Shown: one piece after another, positions 50,241 to 58,344 of the stretch
Layout: each line of letters starts with the position of its first letter
How positions within the stretch are numbered: position 1 is the stretch's first letter
Source: Prochlorococcus sp. AG-347-I21
GTDB lineage: Bacteria > Cyanobacteriota > Cyanobacteriia > PCC-6307 > Cyanobiaceae
Assembly: GCA_003279055.1 (NCBI GenBank)
Contig: QCBP01000009.1
Coordinates: 1-64,000 of the forward strand
DNA length: 64,000 nt
Direction of reading: 5' to 3'
Notes under the pieces: generated by a model
What the model saw: only the letters and a program-made list of their open reading frames with translations
Told to the model about the DNA's origin: nothing
The model's database searches: none
Program-made: the position numbers and the translations under genes

Positions 50241-51182
50241 TTAATTAATAAAATATTTTTCTTGAATAAGATCATTTAATTTATTCAAATCTATTTGCAA
50301 TGAATCGATTGCTTCATGTAAACCATGGTTGATTATATCTTCAATTCTGATATAACTCCACTTTGCTTGAAGCAAACCTCTCATGCATTCTAATTCTGAA
50401 GGATTTTCTGTAGATGGAGCGGTATCTATCGTTTTAAGTGTATTACTTATTCCATCAAGACAGTATCTTACTGATCTCGGAAAAATTGGATCAAGTAAAA
50501 GAAATCTCGCAACTGAATTAGGCTTTATAGAATTTTGTACTGCTTTCCTAAACATTTGATAGGCTCCAGCTGAACGTAAAAGAGCAATCCATTGCAACTC
50601 ATCAAGAACTCCTCCAAGTTCATCTAAGCTGGGTAGGAGTAAGTAATATTTAACATCTAAAATTCTTGATGTTTTGTCAGCTCTTTCGATTAATCTACCA
50701 AGAATGCTGAATCTCCAAGCAAGATCTTTGCTTAGAGTCGCATCTGTAATTCCATAAAAAAGCTGACATTCCCTCCTTATTTCACTTAATTGTTCTTGTC
50801 TTGGTTTATTCCATATTGCTTCTCCTTCTTGCATATTCCAATATAAAATATTAATTTGTTCCCACATCTCTGTGGTCATGACATCTCTGATTTGGCGTGC
50901 ATTTTCTCTTGCCATTTGAATGCAAGAAATTATACTGTTTGGGTTTAAACGATCTCTTATTAAAAAATTAATAACGTCATCAGGTTTTTTCTCAGGGAAT
51001 CTTTTATCAAAAGATTCTCTGTCACTTGAAGCTTCAATTAATGGGAGCCAAGGTTCCGCACTTCCTGGTGGACAATCTAAAGACATTGCTTCACTTACTT
51101 CCACGAAACGAGATATATTTTCCGCGCGTTCTAGATAACGATTGATCCAATAAAGAGATTCTGCTACACGACTTAAAAGCAT
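50241..51182 (-). CDS. Alpha-E domain protein (DUF403)
   Basis: 313 residues, all-helical prediction. The N terminus MLLSRVAESLYWINRYLERAEN and RADKTSRILDVKYYLLLPS are the hallmarks of the alpha-E/DUF403 family. The family is found almost only next to circularly permuted ATP-grasp and transglutaminase genes; biochemical activity is not established. It starts 1 nt after the ATP-grasp stop, so the genes are translationally coupled, and lies 12 nt before the transglutaminase gene. Confidence 0.92.
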   Translation of the reverse strand: MLLSRVAESLYWINRYLERAENISRFVEVSEAMSLDCPPGSAEPWLPLIEASSDRESFDKRFPEKKPDDVINFLIRDRLNPNSIISCIQMARENARQIRDVMTTEMWEQINILYWNMQEGEAIWNKPRQEQLSEIRRECQLFYGITDATLSKDLAWRFSILGRLIERADKTSRILDVKYYLLLPSLDELGGVLDELQWIALLRSAGAYQMFRKAVQNSIKPNSVARFLLLDPIFPRSVRYCLDGISNTLKTIDTAPSTENPSELECMRGLLQAKWSYIRIEDIINHGLHEAIDSLQIDLNKLNDLIQEKYFIN

Positions 51183-51183
51183 A

Positions 51184-52626
51184 TTATTTACCTACAACCC
51201 ATGTATCTTTGCATCCACCACCTTGAGAAGAATTGACGACTAATGATCCTTTTTTTAATGCTACCCTCGTAAGCCCACCAGGGCTAACCCATGAATCTTT
51301 CCCTCTCAAGATATAAGGCCTTAAATCAACGTGACATGGATATAGTTCTCCATCACATAACGATGGCACAGTAGATAATTCTAACGTTGGTTGTGCTATG
51401 AAATTTCTTGGATTTTTTTTAATTTTATTAGCGAATTCTTCTATTTCGCTGGTTGTTGAGTGAGGTCCAATTAGCATTCCATAACCCCCGGCTTCTGCCA
51501 CAGACTTAACAACAAGTTTTGGTAAATTTTCTAGAACATATTCTCGATCCTTTTTGTAATGACAAATATACGTTTCTACATTTTTAATAATAATTTCTTC
51601 ATCAAGATAATATTTAATCATTTTTGGAACAAAAGAATAAATCATTTTGTCATCTGCTATTCCAGTCCCAGGTGCATTGGCTAAAGCAACATGACCTGCC
51701 TTAAAAACATCAAGTAATCCGCTAACACCAAGGCAGGAATCTTTTCTGAAATTGAGAGGATCTAAGAAATCATCATCAATTCGTCTGTAAATTACATCTA
51801 CTCTTTTTAATCCAGAGGTGGTTTTTAAATACACATAATCATCATTACAAACTAAGTCATGACCTTGAACTAGTTGGATTCCCATTTCTTGAGCTAAATA
51901 ACTATGTTCAAAATAAGCACTATTAAAAATTCCTGGAGTTAGTAGAACTATCTTGGGAGTATCTGTCCAAACAGCAAGGTCTTGAAGCGTTTTTAAAAGA
52001 TATGATGGATATTCATCAATTGGTTTTACTATTCTGCCAGAGAAAAGATTAGGAAAAATATTCTTCATAACTAATCTATTTTCTAAAAAATAAGCAACCC
52101 CAGAAGGGCATCTTAAATTATCTTCTAAAACATGCCAATCTCCTTTTCTATCCCTTATTAAATCAAGTCCTGAAATTTGACACCATTTATTTAGTGGAGG
52201 TTTGAAACCTATCATCTGAGGTCTCCAACCTTCTGAACTCTCTATTAATTCTCTTGGAATTATTCCATCATTTATTATTTTTTGAGAATTATAAATATCA
52301 TCTAGAAATAAATCTATTGCCTCAAGCCTTTGTTTTAGGCCTTTTTCTAACGTTACCCAATCATCTTTACTAATTATTCTGGGAAGTGGATCAAAAGGTA
52401 ATATTCTCTCAGTACCTTTTAAACCAGTATCGTTTAATCTAAAAGTTGCACCATGTCTTAGTAATAATTTTTTTGCGGCAGAGTGATTCCTGTTTAATTC
52501 TTCAAGTCCCATATTATCTAAAGATGAAAGAAGTGGAATTAATATTTCTCTAGCAGAGTTAACATTATCCTTAAAGTATTCATCAAAACTATTTTTAGGC
52601 TGATAACTTGAAAACATATATTTCAT
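51184..52626 (-). CDS. Circularly permuted ATP-grasp protein (DUF404/DUF407)
   Basis: 480 residues. Matches the CP_ATPgrasp family: IGFKPPLNKWCQISGLDLIRD, VLEDNLRCPSGVAYFLENR, a late nucleotide-binding part with LVVKSVAEAGGYGMLIGPH, and FIAQPTLELSTVPS followed by VDLRPYILRG. ATP-grasp enzymes join an amine to an acyl phosphate, so a peptide or amide ligase activity is expected. First gene of the trio with alpha-E and transglutaminase. ATG start. The substrate is unknown. Confidence 0.93.
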   Translation of the reverse strand: MKYMFSSYQPKNSFDEYFKDNVNSAREILIPLLSSLDNMGLEELNRNHSAAKKLLLRHGATFRLNDTGLKGTERILPFDPLPRIISKDDWVTLEKGLKQRLEAIDLFLDDIYNSQKIINDGIIPRELIESSEGWRPQMIGFKPPLNKWCQISGLDLIRDRKGDWHVLEDNLRCPSGVAYFLENRLVMKNIFPNLFSGRIVKPIDEYPSYLLKTLQDLAVWTDTPKIVLLTPGIFNSAYFEHSYLAQEMGIQLVQGHDLVCNDDYVYLKTTSGLKRVDVIYRRIDDDFLDPLNFRKDSCLGVSGLLDVFKAGHVALANAPGTGIADDKMIYSFVPKMIKYYLDEEIIIKNVETYICHYKKDREYVLENLPKLVVKSVAEAGGYGMLIGPHSTTSEIEEFANKIKKNPRNFIAQPTLELSTVPSLCDGELYPCHVDLRPYILRGKDSWVSPGGLTRVALKKGSLVVNSSQGGGCKDTWVVGK

Positions 52627-52754
52627 CGTTTAGTAACTTTTACTTTAGCTTTATATCTTTATTCGTATTTATGGCTACCAAAAATAATATCTCTTGACTC
52701 GATCTATATCATTATTTTGATCATTGAAGTATATTTCTTAAAAATCTAAAAGGC

Positions 52755-52991
52755 ATGAGTTCTAGTAATTGGCAATTTGTTTTTTTTAGATATTTCGCAA
52801 GCTTTCTTTTTATCCTCTCTCATAGTTTGCTGGTTCTTGATCATCTACCAGTAGGGGCGGCACTTCACGGACTTGGGGAAGTTTTTATTGCTCCTTGGGC
52901 TTTTAGGGAAAGAGCATGGGATCTTGTTGTTATTGCAGTTTTATTTTTCTTCTTCGATATCTGGGGACTTATAAACACTCCTTGGAATTAA
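52755..52991 (+). CDS. Hypothetical small membrane protein
   Basis: 78 codons, ATG at 52755. Two hydrophobic segments (about residues 8-28 and 57-72) flank a loop with LPVGAALHGLGEVFIAPWAF and RERAWD. The sequence is Trp- and Phe-rich and looks like a conserved membrane protein of photosynthetic bacteria, but I do not recognise a named family. It stands alone after a 128-nt gap. Confidence 0.65.
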   Translation: MSSSNWQFVFFRYFASFLFILSHSLLVLDHLPVGAALHGLGEVFIAPWAFRERAWDLVVIAVLFFFFDIWGLINTPWN

Positions 52992-53035
52992 CTGATATTA
53001 TTTATTTACTAATTCTGGGAAAATCATAAAATAAA

Positions 53036-53257
53036 ATGAATTCTTATTTTAATCAAATTTATAAAATAATTTTTCTTTTATTACTTACGAATAGTTCCAG
53101 TTTATATGCACATAATTTATCTAATGGTGGTTGTAAAGAACATTGTGGGCAAAAAGTTAAAGCAATAAGTAATAAAAACAAATTAAAAAATATTAATGAT
53201 CAAATAAATATTGAAAGTAAAAATTCTTGTTTAAATAAATCACTTTGTAGAGGTTGA
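53036..53257 (+). CDS. Small exported four-cysteine protein
   Basis: 73 codons, ATG at 53036. A signal peptide at about residues 8-25 ends near LYAHN. The mature part is about 48 residues with Cys33 and Cys37 (GGCKEHCGQK) and Cys65 and Cys71 near the C terminus. Two pairs could form disulfides or bind metal in the periplasm. Not recognised. Its position next to other small Cys proteins and the zinc locus is suggestive only. Confidence 0.55.
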   Translation: MNSYFNQIYKIIFLLLLTNSSSLYAHNLSNGGCKEHCGQKVKAISNKNKLKNINDQINIESKNSCLNKSLCRG

Positions 53258-53290
53258 GCTCTTGAGATTTTTTTAATTGTTTTATGAAGT

Positions 53291-53557
53291 TTATTCTTTG
53301 ATAATTATCATTAAATTACCATTTGCTTGATAATTTTTATTAGGAGGATTTATTTGATTTTTAATTAAAAAAATAAAAGTATAAATCAATGGTAGAAGTA
53401 ATGATGAAGCAGCAACTAAAGCGATTATCTGGTTTAACCTAATATATGGTTTTTTTACGAGATTCTCTCCGCATAATCCACAAATCAAATTACCTTTTAA
53501 GGATTGTTTCTGAAATTGATATTTAGGATTGCAATATGGGCAATAATATCGAACCAT
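53291..53557 (-). CDS. Small zinc-ribbon membrane protein
   Basis: 88 codons, ATG at 53557. An N-terminal zinc ribbon is formed by CPYC (residues 6-9) and CGLC (32-35), followed by a linker and one membrane span at about residues 48-68. The C terminus is short. The ribbon predicts Zn binding and a structural or nucleic-acid-contact role on the cytosolic side. No named family recognised. Confidence 0.7.
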   Translation of the reverse strand: MVRYYCPYCNPKYQFQKQSLKGNLICGLCGENLVKKPYIRLNQIIALVAASSLLLPLIYTFIFLIKNQINPPNKNYQANGNLMIIIKE

Positions 53558-53620
53558 TTTTAAATGTTATTGTTTTAATCATTATCTATAAAACTAGAAG
53601 AAAGTCATCTTATTAAAAAA

Positions 53621-53642
53621 AGAGGGCTAATTTAAGCCCTCT
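53621..53642 (-). terminator. Intrinsic terminator, strongest on the minus strand
   Basis: AGAGGGCT and AGCCCTCT pair perfectly around an AATTTA loop. Read on the minus strand it is followed by seven T; read on the plus strand by only four T. It therefore ends a minus-strand transcript arriving from 53.65-54.1 kb, where no ordinary minus-strand gene exists. Confidence 0.85.
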
Positions 53643-53923
53643 TTTATCTCTTACTTATATTTTTTACTGAAGTTAATAACGCACCTAAATCATGGATCCT
53701 TGTTGCTAACTTCTATTAAGCTAATACTCACCAAAATTAACTAATTGTCTTTAACTGGGGCAAAAACTCTAGAATTAAGCTTGTTTCTTAAAGGGCACCT
53801 AAACGATGCAGAAGAAGGAAGCTTAGACATTAATAAAAAATAATTGGAGCAGTTAATTAAATTAGTTCGGTTTATTCCGAAATTTCAGGCAGGCTATCGA
53901 TCATTTTGAAAGACCTCCTAGAA
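53621..53923 (-). ncRNA. Candidate minus-strand small RNA or leader transcript
   Basis: The 558-nt stretch 53558-54115 has no ordinary gene. On the minus strand it offers a TATATT -10 candidate (53930-53935), a perfect Shine-Dalgarno AGGAGGT (53913-53919), an ATG 8 nt later at 53904, and a 10-codon ORF (MIDSLPEISE) ending at 53872. About 230 nt of non-coding sequence then leads to the strong terminator at 53642-53621. This would be a transcript of about 300 nt. A decayed gene remnant is the main alternative. The rest of the gap, 53936-54100, shows no further structure beyond AT-rich sequence. Confidence 0.4.
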
Positions 53924-54115
53924 CTCAACAATATAAAATTAGGAAAATATTTCTCTAAAGACAATCCGTTTTTATACGCATTGCTTTTTAATTAAAAATG
54001 TCCGAGAGTAGTAATCAATCGTGCTAATTTTTTGAGATATTTTTAGTAAGTTTTGCTTATTTCTTTTGATATTTAATTCGTCTATCTTAATTTTAAATAA
54101 TTGAGGAAATCATTT

Positions 54116-54271
54116 ATGAATCATTCGAAAGAAGTTAGTAAAGCTGATCAATCTAATCCTATAGACGAATATTTTCAATGTCTCTCATATTGCGATATTC
54201 ACCCAAAAGGTATAGATAATGACTGTGAAGTCATCTGCATGGAAAGACATTTAAAAGCTAACTATTGGTAG
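54116..54271 (+). CDS. Micro-protein with paired CX3C motifs
   Basis: 51 codons, ATG at 54116, with a good ribosome-binding site (GAGGAAAT at 54102). The product has no membrane segment and carries four Cys in two CX3C motifs, YFQCLSYCDI and DCEVICMER, about 11 residues apart. This spacing predicts a helical hairpin held by two disulfides or a metal, as in CHCH-like peptides. Similar short acidic 4-Cys proteins occur in marine picocyanobacteria; function is unknown. The stop is 34 nt from the end of the convergent WD40 gene. Confidence 0.7.
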   Translation: MNHSKEVSKADQSNPIDEYFQCLSYCDIHPKGIDNDCEVICMERHLKANYW

Positions 54272-54304
54272 TTTGAATTATTTTATTTTCTTGCTTAAAT
54301 TCCT

Positions 54305-55363
54305 TCAAAAAGAATTAGTACGAACTTTAAATTTCCAAACATTTACTACACCTTTTGCGTTAACTGCAGCTAGTGCACAATCATCAGGTCTCCACGAAAG
54401 TGCACCCACTAAATCGCCTGCGAATGCAGCCCCAACTGGGTCACCATTACCGTCTTTTTTTAGAAAACTTGCGACAACAGAACCATCTCTAGATCCGGAA
54501 GCTACAAGCATGCCTTTATTTGAAAAGGCTAGGCTAGAAATAGGTTCGGTATGGTGCCATAGCTCTCCCGGCATAGTTCCCTCGGGACCGTCACCTATAA
54601 AGCTCCACACTGTAATTCTTTCACTGCCACTAGTTGCTAATAATTTTCCACTATCGTCAAAAGAAAGGTGACTAGGTTTTCCTGGGTATCCTGTCATTTC
54701 AGCATCCATTCCAGTTGATCTTCTCCAAAAATGAACTGAATTGTCTTGACTCCCGCAAGCGACTATATCACCATCAGGACTTAATTCCATTGAGACTAAT
54801 GATCCTTGCCACTCGAGCTTTTGATTCGTTTTATTATTTACTATGTCAAAGAATGTTACTCTCCCGTAGCAGGCTGTAGCTAGCTCATTATTATTTGACC
54901 ATTTTATTGCACTCACTGTGCTTGGATGATCATCTGATACCCATTTTTCTTCACCAATTTCATTAAAAACATATACTTTTTTTGAAGAAGCTGCTGCAAG
55001 AAATAAGCCATCATTTGACCACTTAAGATGCTCTACCCAAGCCTTGCCAAGATCGAGAGTTTTAATTACTTTACCTTCGTGACAATTATATATTTGAATA
55101 TTTCCATCTTGACCGGAAGTTGCAAAAATCTCTCCTTCTGGATGAATGGACATTGCTAATAGACCACCAGAGTGAGTATTTTCTTTTTTCCAAATAATTT
55201 TCCCAGTATCTCCTTCAAAGGCAAAAATACCTCCTGCTACATCCCCAACAATGAATAACTTTCCTTTAGTAGCCCAACCACAAACTATGGCATAATCATT
55301 AACTTCAGCTGTCCATCCCTCGTGGAACATGCCTCTTGGGCTAAATGATTCTATATCAGGCAT
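54305..55363 (-). CDS. WD40-repeat beta-propeller protein
   Basis: 352 residues. About seven WD40-like blades, e.g. LAMSIHPEGEIFATSGQDGN, VSMELSPDGDIVACGSQDNS, LSFDDSGKLLATSGSERITV and LAFSNKGMLVASGSRDGSV. It predicts one closed propeller and no catalytic domain, so it is probably a protein-interaction scaffold in the cytosol. The gene overlaps the end of the CobW GTPase gene by 13 nt, which indicates translational coupling and a shared task, presumably in the zinc locus. WD40 proteins are rare in such small genomes. Confidence 0.9.
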   Translation of the reverse strand: MPDIESFSPRGMFHEGWTAEVNDYAIVCGWATKGKLFIVGDVAGGIFAFEGDTGKIIWKKENTHSGGLLAMSIHPEGEIFATSGQDGNIQIYNCHEGKVIKTLDLGKAWVEHLKWSNDGLFLAAASSKKVYVFNEIGEEKWVSDDHPSTVSAIKWSNNNELATACYGRVTFFDIVNNKTNQKLEWQGSLVSMELSPDGDIVACGSQDNSVHFWRRSTGMDAEMTGYPGKPSHLSFDDSGKLLATSGSERITVWSFIGDGPEGTMPGELWHHTEPISSLAFSNKGMLVASGSRDGSVVASFLKKDGNGDPVGAAFAGDLVGALSWRPDDCALAAVNAKGVVNVWKFKVRTNSF

Positions 55364-56700
55364 TTATCAAAACCTTCTTTCATCTCTTTCTCGTCCAAAT
55401 TTCTACCTATAAAAACAAGTTGGTTTCTACGAGGTTCGTTACCCCATTCCTTATCAGGTTGCGCTGTAAATAACATATGTACTCCTTGGAAAACTATTCT
55501 CTGTGGGTTGCCTGAGTAGCTAATGAAACCTTTAGTTCTAAATATATCCACCCCTTTTTCAGAAAGAAGTCTGCCCAACCAAGTATTAAGTTTTTCTGGA
55601 TCAACATCTCCAAATCGTTCAATTGCAATGGACGTTACTTCATCATCGTGCTCGTGCTCGGCTTGCCAGAACCTTTCAGTATTAAATGGAATCTCTTTAT
55701 TTTCCTCACTTTTAATGACTTTCATATTGAATTCTTCAGCAGTGTGCTGTGTAAACAAACCTATTTTTGTTGGTTTTTCTATGTTTAGGATGAAGGATTT
55801 ATTTCCTTTATCCTCCAATTTGAGATTTATATGTTCTCCATATGGAATAGTATTTCCAGGTTCTAAAGTATTAGCTTTTTCTGCATAAAGTCTTACGGAG
55901 GATTCAGCACCATCTTTTAGTTCCTCCTCATTCTCACCTTGGTTAACGAGGGCTACTAGGGACATTTCTGGATCGGGTCCTTCTTCTAGCATTAATTCAT
56001 ATTTACCTGCATCAAGATCGTAAACACCTGTCCATTCAAAAGGATATTCTGGTTCAAGAAATGTTGGTCTGCGTTTAAGGATCTGATCAAGATCAAATGC
56101 ACTTAGATTTAAGACTGTTTCAATGGGTACTTTGGCATTCTCGGCTCTAATAATTCGAGTCATTCGGTTCATATCTCTCAATCTCGATTCAAGAGTATCT
56201 AGTGCATCATCAGAGACTAAATCGGTTTTATTAAGGACAAGAACATCTGCAAATGCCACTTGTTCTGAACTTTCATCACTCCTACCTAGTTGTTGATCAA
56301 TATGAGCAGCATCAACTAAAGTTACAATTCCATCAAGAGTAAATTCAGAACTAATTTCTTCATCCATGAAAAATGTCTGCGCGACTGGCCCAGGATCTGC
56401 TAATCCGGTCGTTTCTACTAAAACATAGTCAAACTTATCTCTTCTTTTCATAAGGTTGCCAAGGACTCTTATTAAATCACCGCGAACAGTACAACAAATG
56501 CACCCGTTTGACATCTCAAACACTTCTTCATCGGCATTAATTACGAGCCCTTGATCTATCCCTACTTCACCGTATTCATTCTCAATTACGGCTATTCTTT
56601 TCCCGTGCTCTTCACTTAGTATTCTATTAAGTAAAGTAGTTTTCCCTGAACCTAGAAATCCAGTGAGAATAGTAACTGGAACTTTATCTTTGATGCTCAT
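55351..56700 (-). CDS. CobW/COG0523 family metal-chaperone GTPase with inserted domain
   Basis: 449 residues; simple COG0523 proteins are about 320-350. G domain: Walker A GFLGSGKTTLLN, the metal-binding NGCICCTVRGDL (CxCC), VETTGLADPGP, and NKTD at 157-160. Between G domain and CobW_C domain lies an insert, residues 221-324, starting FEWTGVYDL and ending FTQHTAEEF, which aligns with a segment of the neighbouring ZnuA. A His/Asp/Glu run (EHEHDDE) follows, then the C-terminal domain with IFRTKGFISYSG. COG0523 members under Zur deliver zinc to client enzymes. Its order after znuA and before the WD40 gene supports that role. Confidence 0.93.
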   Translation of the reverse strand: MSIKDKVPVTILTGFLGSGKTTLLNRILSEEHGKRIAVIENEYGEVGIDQGLVINADEEVFEMSNGCICCTVRGDLIRVLGNLMKRRDKFDYVLVETTGLADPGPVAQTFFMDEEISSEFTLDGIVTLVDAAHIDQQLGRSDESSEQVAFADVLVLNKTDLVSDDALDTLESRLRDMNRMTRIIRAENAKVPIETVLNLSAFDLDQILKRRPTFLEPEYPFEWTGVYDLDAGKYELMLEEGPDPEMSLVALVNQGENEEELKDGAESSVRLYAEKANTLEPGNTIPYGEHINLKLEDKGNKSFILNIEKPTKIGLFTQHTAEEFNMKVIKSEENKEIPFNTERFWQAEHEHDDEVTSIAIERFGDVDPEKLNTWLGRLLSEKGVDIFRTKGFISYSGNPQRIVFQGVHMLFTAQPDKEWGNEPRRNQLVFIGRNLDEKEMKEGFDKCLI

Positions 56701-56777
56701 TTAATGATTTTTACCAAATAAACAATAGCTTAATAATAGTAATAATAAGAAATGAAAACCGTTTTTATTAGAAAAAT

Positions 56778-58319
56778 TTAATCTGAAAGTTTGTACCATT
56801 CAGACTCAAGATTGGAGCCAGATTCTTTATCACAGCTTCCACCTAATGAATCAACAATTGTACAAGTGTTGTGTACGGCTACTGAAACCGTATTACCATC
56901 CATCATCAATCCATCAACGAATATTTGATTAGAAGCTAAAGGAACTGAACTTTGTCTACTTAAGTTCCTTAATAACTTAGATGCTGGAATTTGTTCAGGA
57001 AATATTGCCTGAACACTCTCTTCATCTAACATTTTTAAAGTAGAACTTATGTTGTCTGGCCTTAAGCTTGAGGAGTCTCCAAGAAAGTCAAGTAAACTAA
57101 TGGTTTCAAAACCAAATGCATCCCCGTAGTATTCCATTGCTTTGTGTTTAGAGACAATTACTCTGTTTTCCTCAGGAATAGAGCTTACTTGTTCGACGAT
57201 CCAACTATCTAAGCCTTCTAAGAGAGAATCAGCTTTTTCGAATCTTTCATTAATTAGTTTTCTGTCACCTCTATTAAAAACTGAAATATCTTTCTTTAAA
57301 CTTTTGCTTATAAGATCTCCCATCTTTATGATGTTATGTGGATCATGCCATACATGTGGATCTAGACCTCCATGGTCATGATGGTGATGCCCCTCTCCTT
57401 CGTCTGGAACTTGTGCTATTGGTTCTACATCACTATTTGAAACGTCTTTAAAAAAGTGTTGAGTTGCTTCAAACTCAAAAGGCATGTGTTCAGTAAAAAA
57501 TATATATTCTCCATCTTCTTTGATATCCACGTTAAAAACAGTACTTTCTTTTCTTTGATCAAAGTTAAGAACAAAAGCTTTATTACTTGCTATCAAAGTT
57601 CCATCATTTTTTCTGCTTATTGAGTCTTTAGATCCTAATAATTCTTTGGCTAAATCTTCAGACCCTTCTATGTCATTAGATTTGAGAATCACCATCTTCA
57701 TTGCAGGATCTGCATATTCGCCATCGACTTTTTCAAATGACCATTTGTATGAACCCTTAGAAAGCTGGAATTTACCTGCCCATTCGAAAGCACCCTCGGC
57801 ATGATCATCATGTCCACCATGGTCTGAATGATCATCATGACCTCCGTGATCAGAATGATCATCTACCTTAGCTGAATGTTCAGCATGATCGTCATGTCCG
57901 CCATGGTCTGAGTGGTCATCGTGGCCTTCATGATCAGAATGATCATCTACGTCTATTGCACTAACACCTACAACAACAGTATTCTTTTTACTTTCCCAAT
58001 TTCTCATACTTGGAGTCATTTCTTTGCCAAGAGTGAATACTTTGTCTGCGCTATTTAGTAATTGAGCTTGTCTTGGATTGATCTTTAAGTCATGAACATC
58101 CTGTTTTCTATCTACTAAGCATGTAACTTCGTCAGATGGTAACGCAATTGATTTAACTAAATCACAAACTAGTGGTTCTACTGCTACGTATGACTTCCCT
58201 TTAGCCATTACATCCTGCCCAAAACCAGAAAATATAATCGTTCCAGCGATTACGGAATTTTTAATAATTGACTTACTCGAACCTTTTTTATTTGTTAAAA
58301 GTCTTTTAAAAATTGACAT
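56778..58319 (-). CDS. znuA: Zinc ABC transporter substrate-binding protein ZnuA with inserted domain and His-rich linker
   Basis: 513 residues, against about 310 in E. coli. An N-terminal hydrophobic leader (about 18-38, ending VMAKG) is followed by the cluster A-I metal-binding protein: LVDRKQDVHDLKI with the first His, LDPHVWHDPHNIIKMG with the second, VSKHKAMEYYG with the third, and a late FPEQIPASKLL with Glu. The His-rich loop is expanded (residues 125-174) into repeated DDHSDHGGH units. An inserted domain of about 105 residues (178-283) follows, then a second HHHHDHGG patch. It captures periplasmic zinc for ZnuB/ZnuC. Divergent from znuC across a Zur-box-like site. Confidence 0.94.
   Translation of the reverse strand: MSIFKRLLTNKKGSSKSIIKNSVIAGTIIFSGFGQDVMAKGKSYVAVEPLVCDLVKSIALPSDEVTCLVDRKQDVHDLKINPRQAQLLNSADKVFTLGKEMTPSMRNWESKKNTVVVGVSAIDVDDHSDHEGHDDHSDHGGHDDHAEHSAKVDDHSDHGGHDDHSDHGGHDDHAEGAFEWAGKFQLSKGSYKWSFEKVDGEYADPAMKMVILKSNDIEGSEDLAKELLGSKDSISRKNDGTLIASNKAFVLNFDQRKESTVFNVDIKEDGEYIFFTEHMPFEFEATQHFFKDVSNSDVEPIAQVPDEGEGHHHHDHGGLDPHVWHDPHNIIKMGDLISKSLKKDISVFNRGDRKLINERFEKADSLLEGLDSWIVEQVSSIPEENRVIVSKHKAMEYYGDAFGFETISLLDFLGDSSSLRPDNISSTLKMLDEESVQAIFPEQIPASKLLRNLSRQSSVPLASNQIFVDGLMMDGNTVSVAVHNTCTIVDSLGGSCDKESGSNLESEWYKLSD
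57795..57947 (-). repeat. Coding tandem repeat in the ZnuA His-rich loop
   Basis: The segment encodes two successive copies of a unit of about 25 residues, each made of DDHSDHxGH/DDHSDHGGH/DDHAE subunits. It repeats at DNA level on the plus strand as variants of tcatgaccnccgtgatc-like words. Such in-frame repeats can expand or contract by slippage. It offers about 17 His plus many Asp for weak zinc binding. Confidence 0.9.
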
Positions 58320-58344
58320 AAAAAAATTATTAAATACTTAAAAA

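Noticed and set aside
57795-57947. Regularly repeated short DNA words, CRISPR-like at first sight
   Set aside because: They are in frame within znuA and encode a His/Asp-rich loop; there are no unique spacers and no cas genes.
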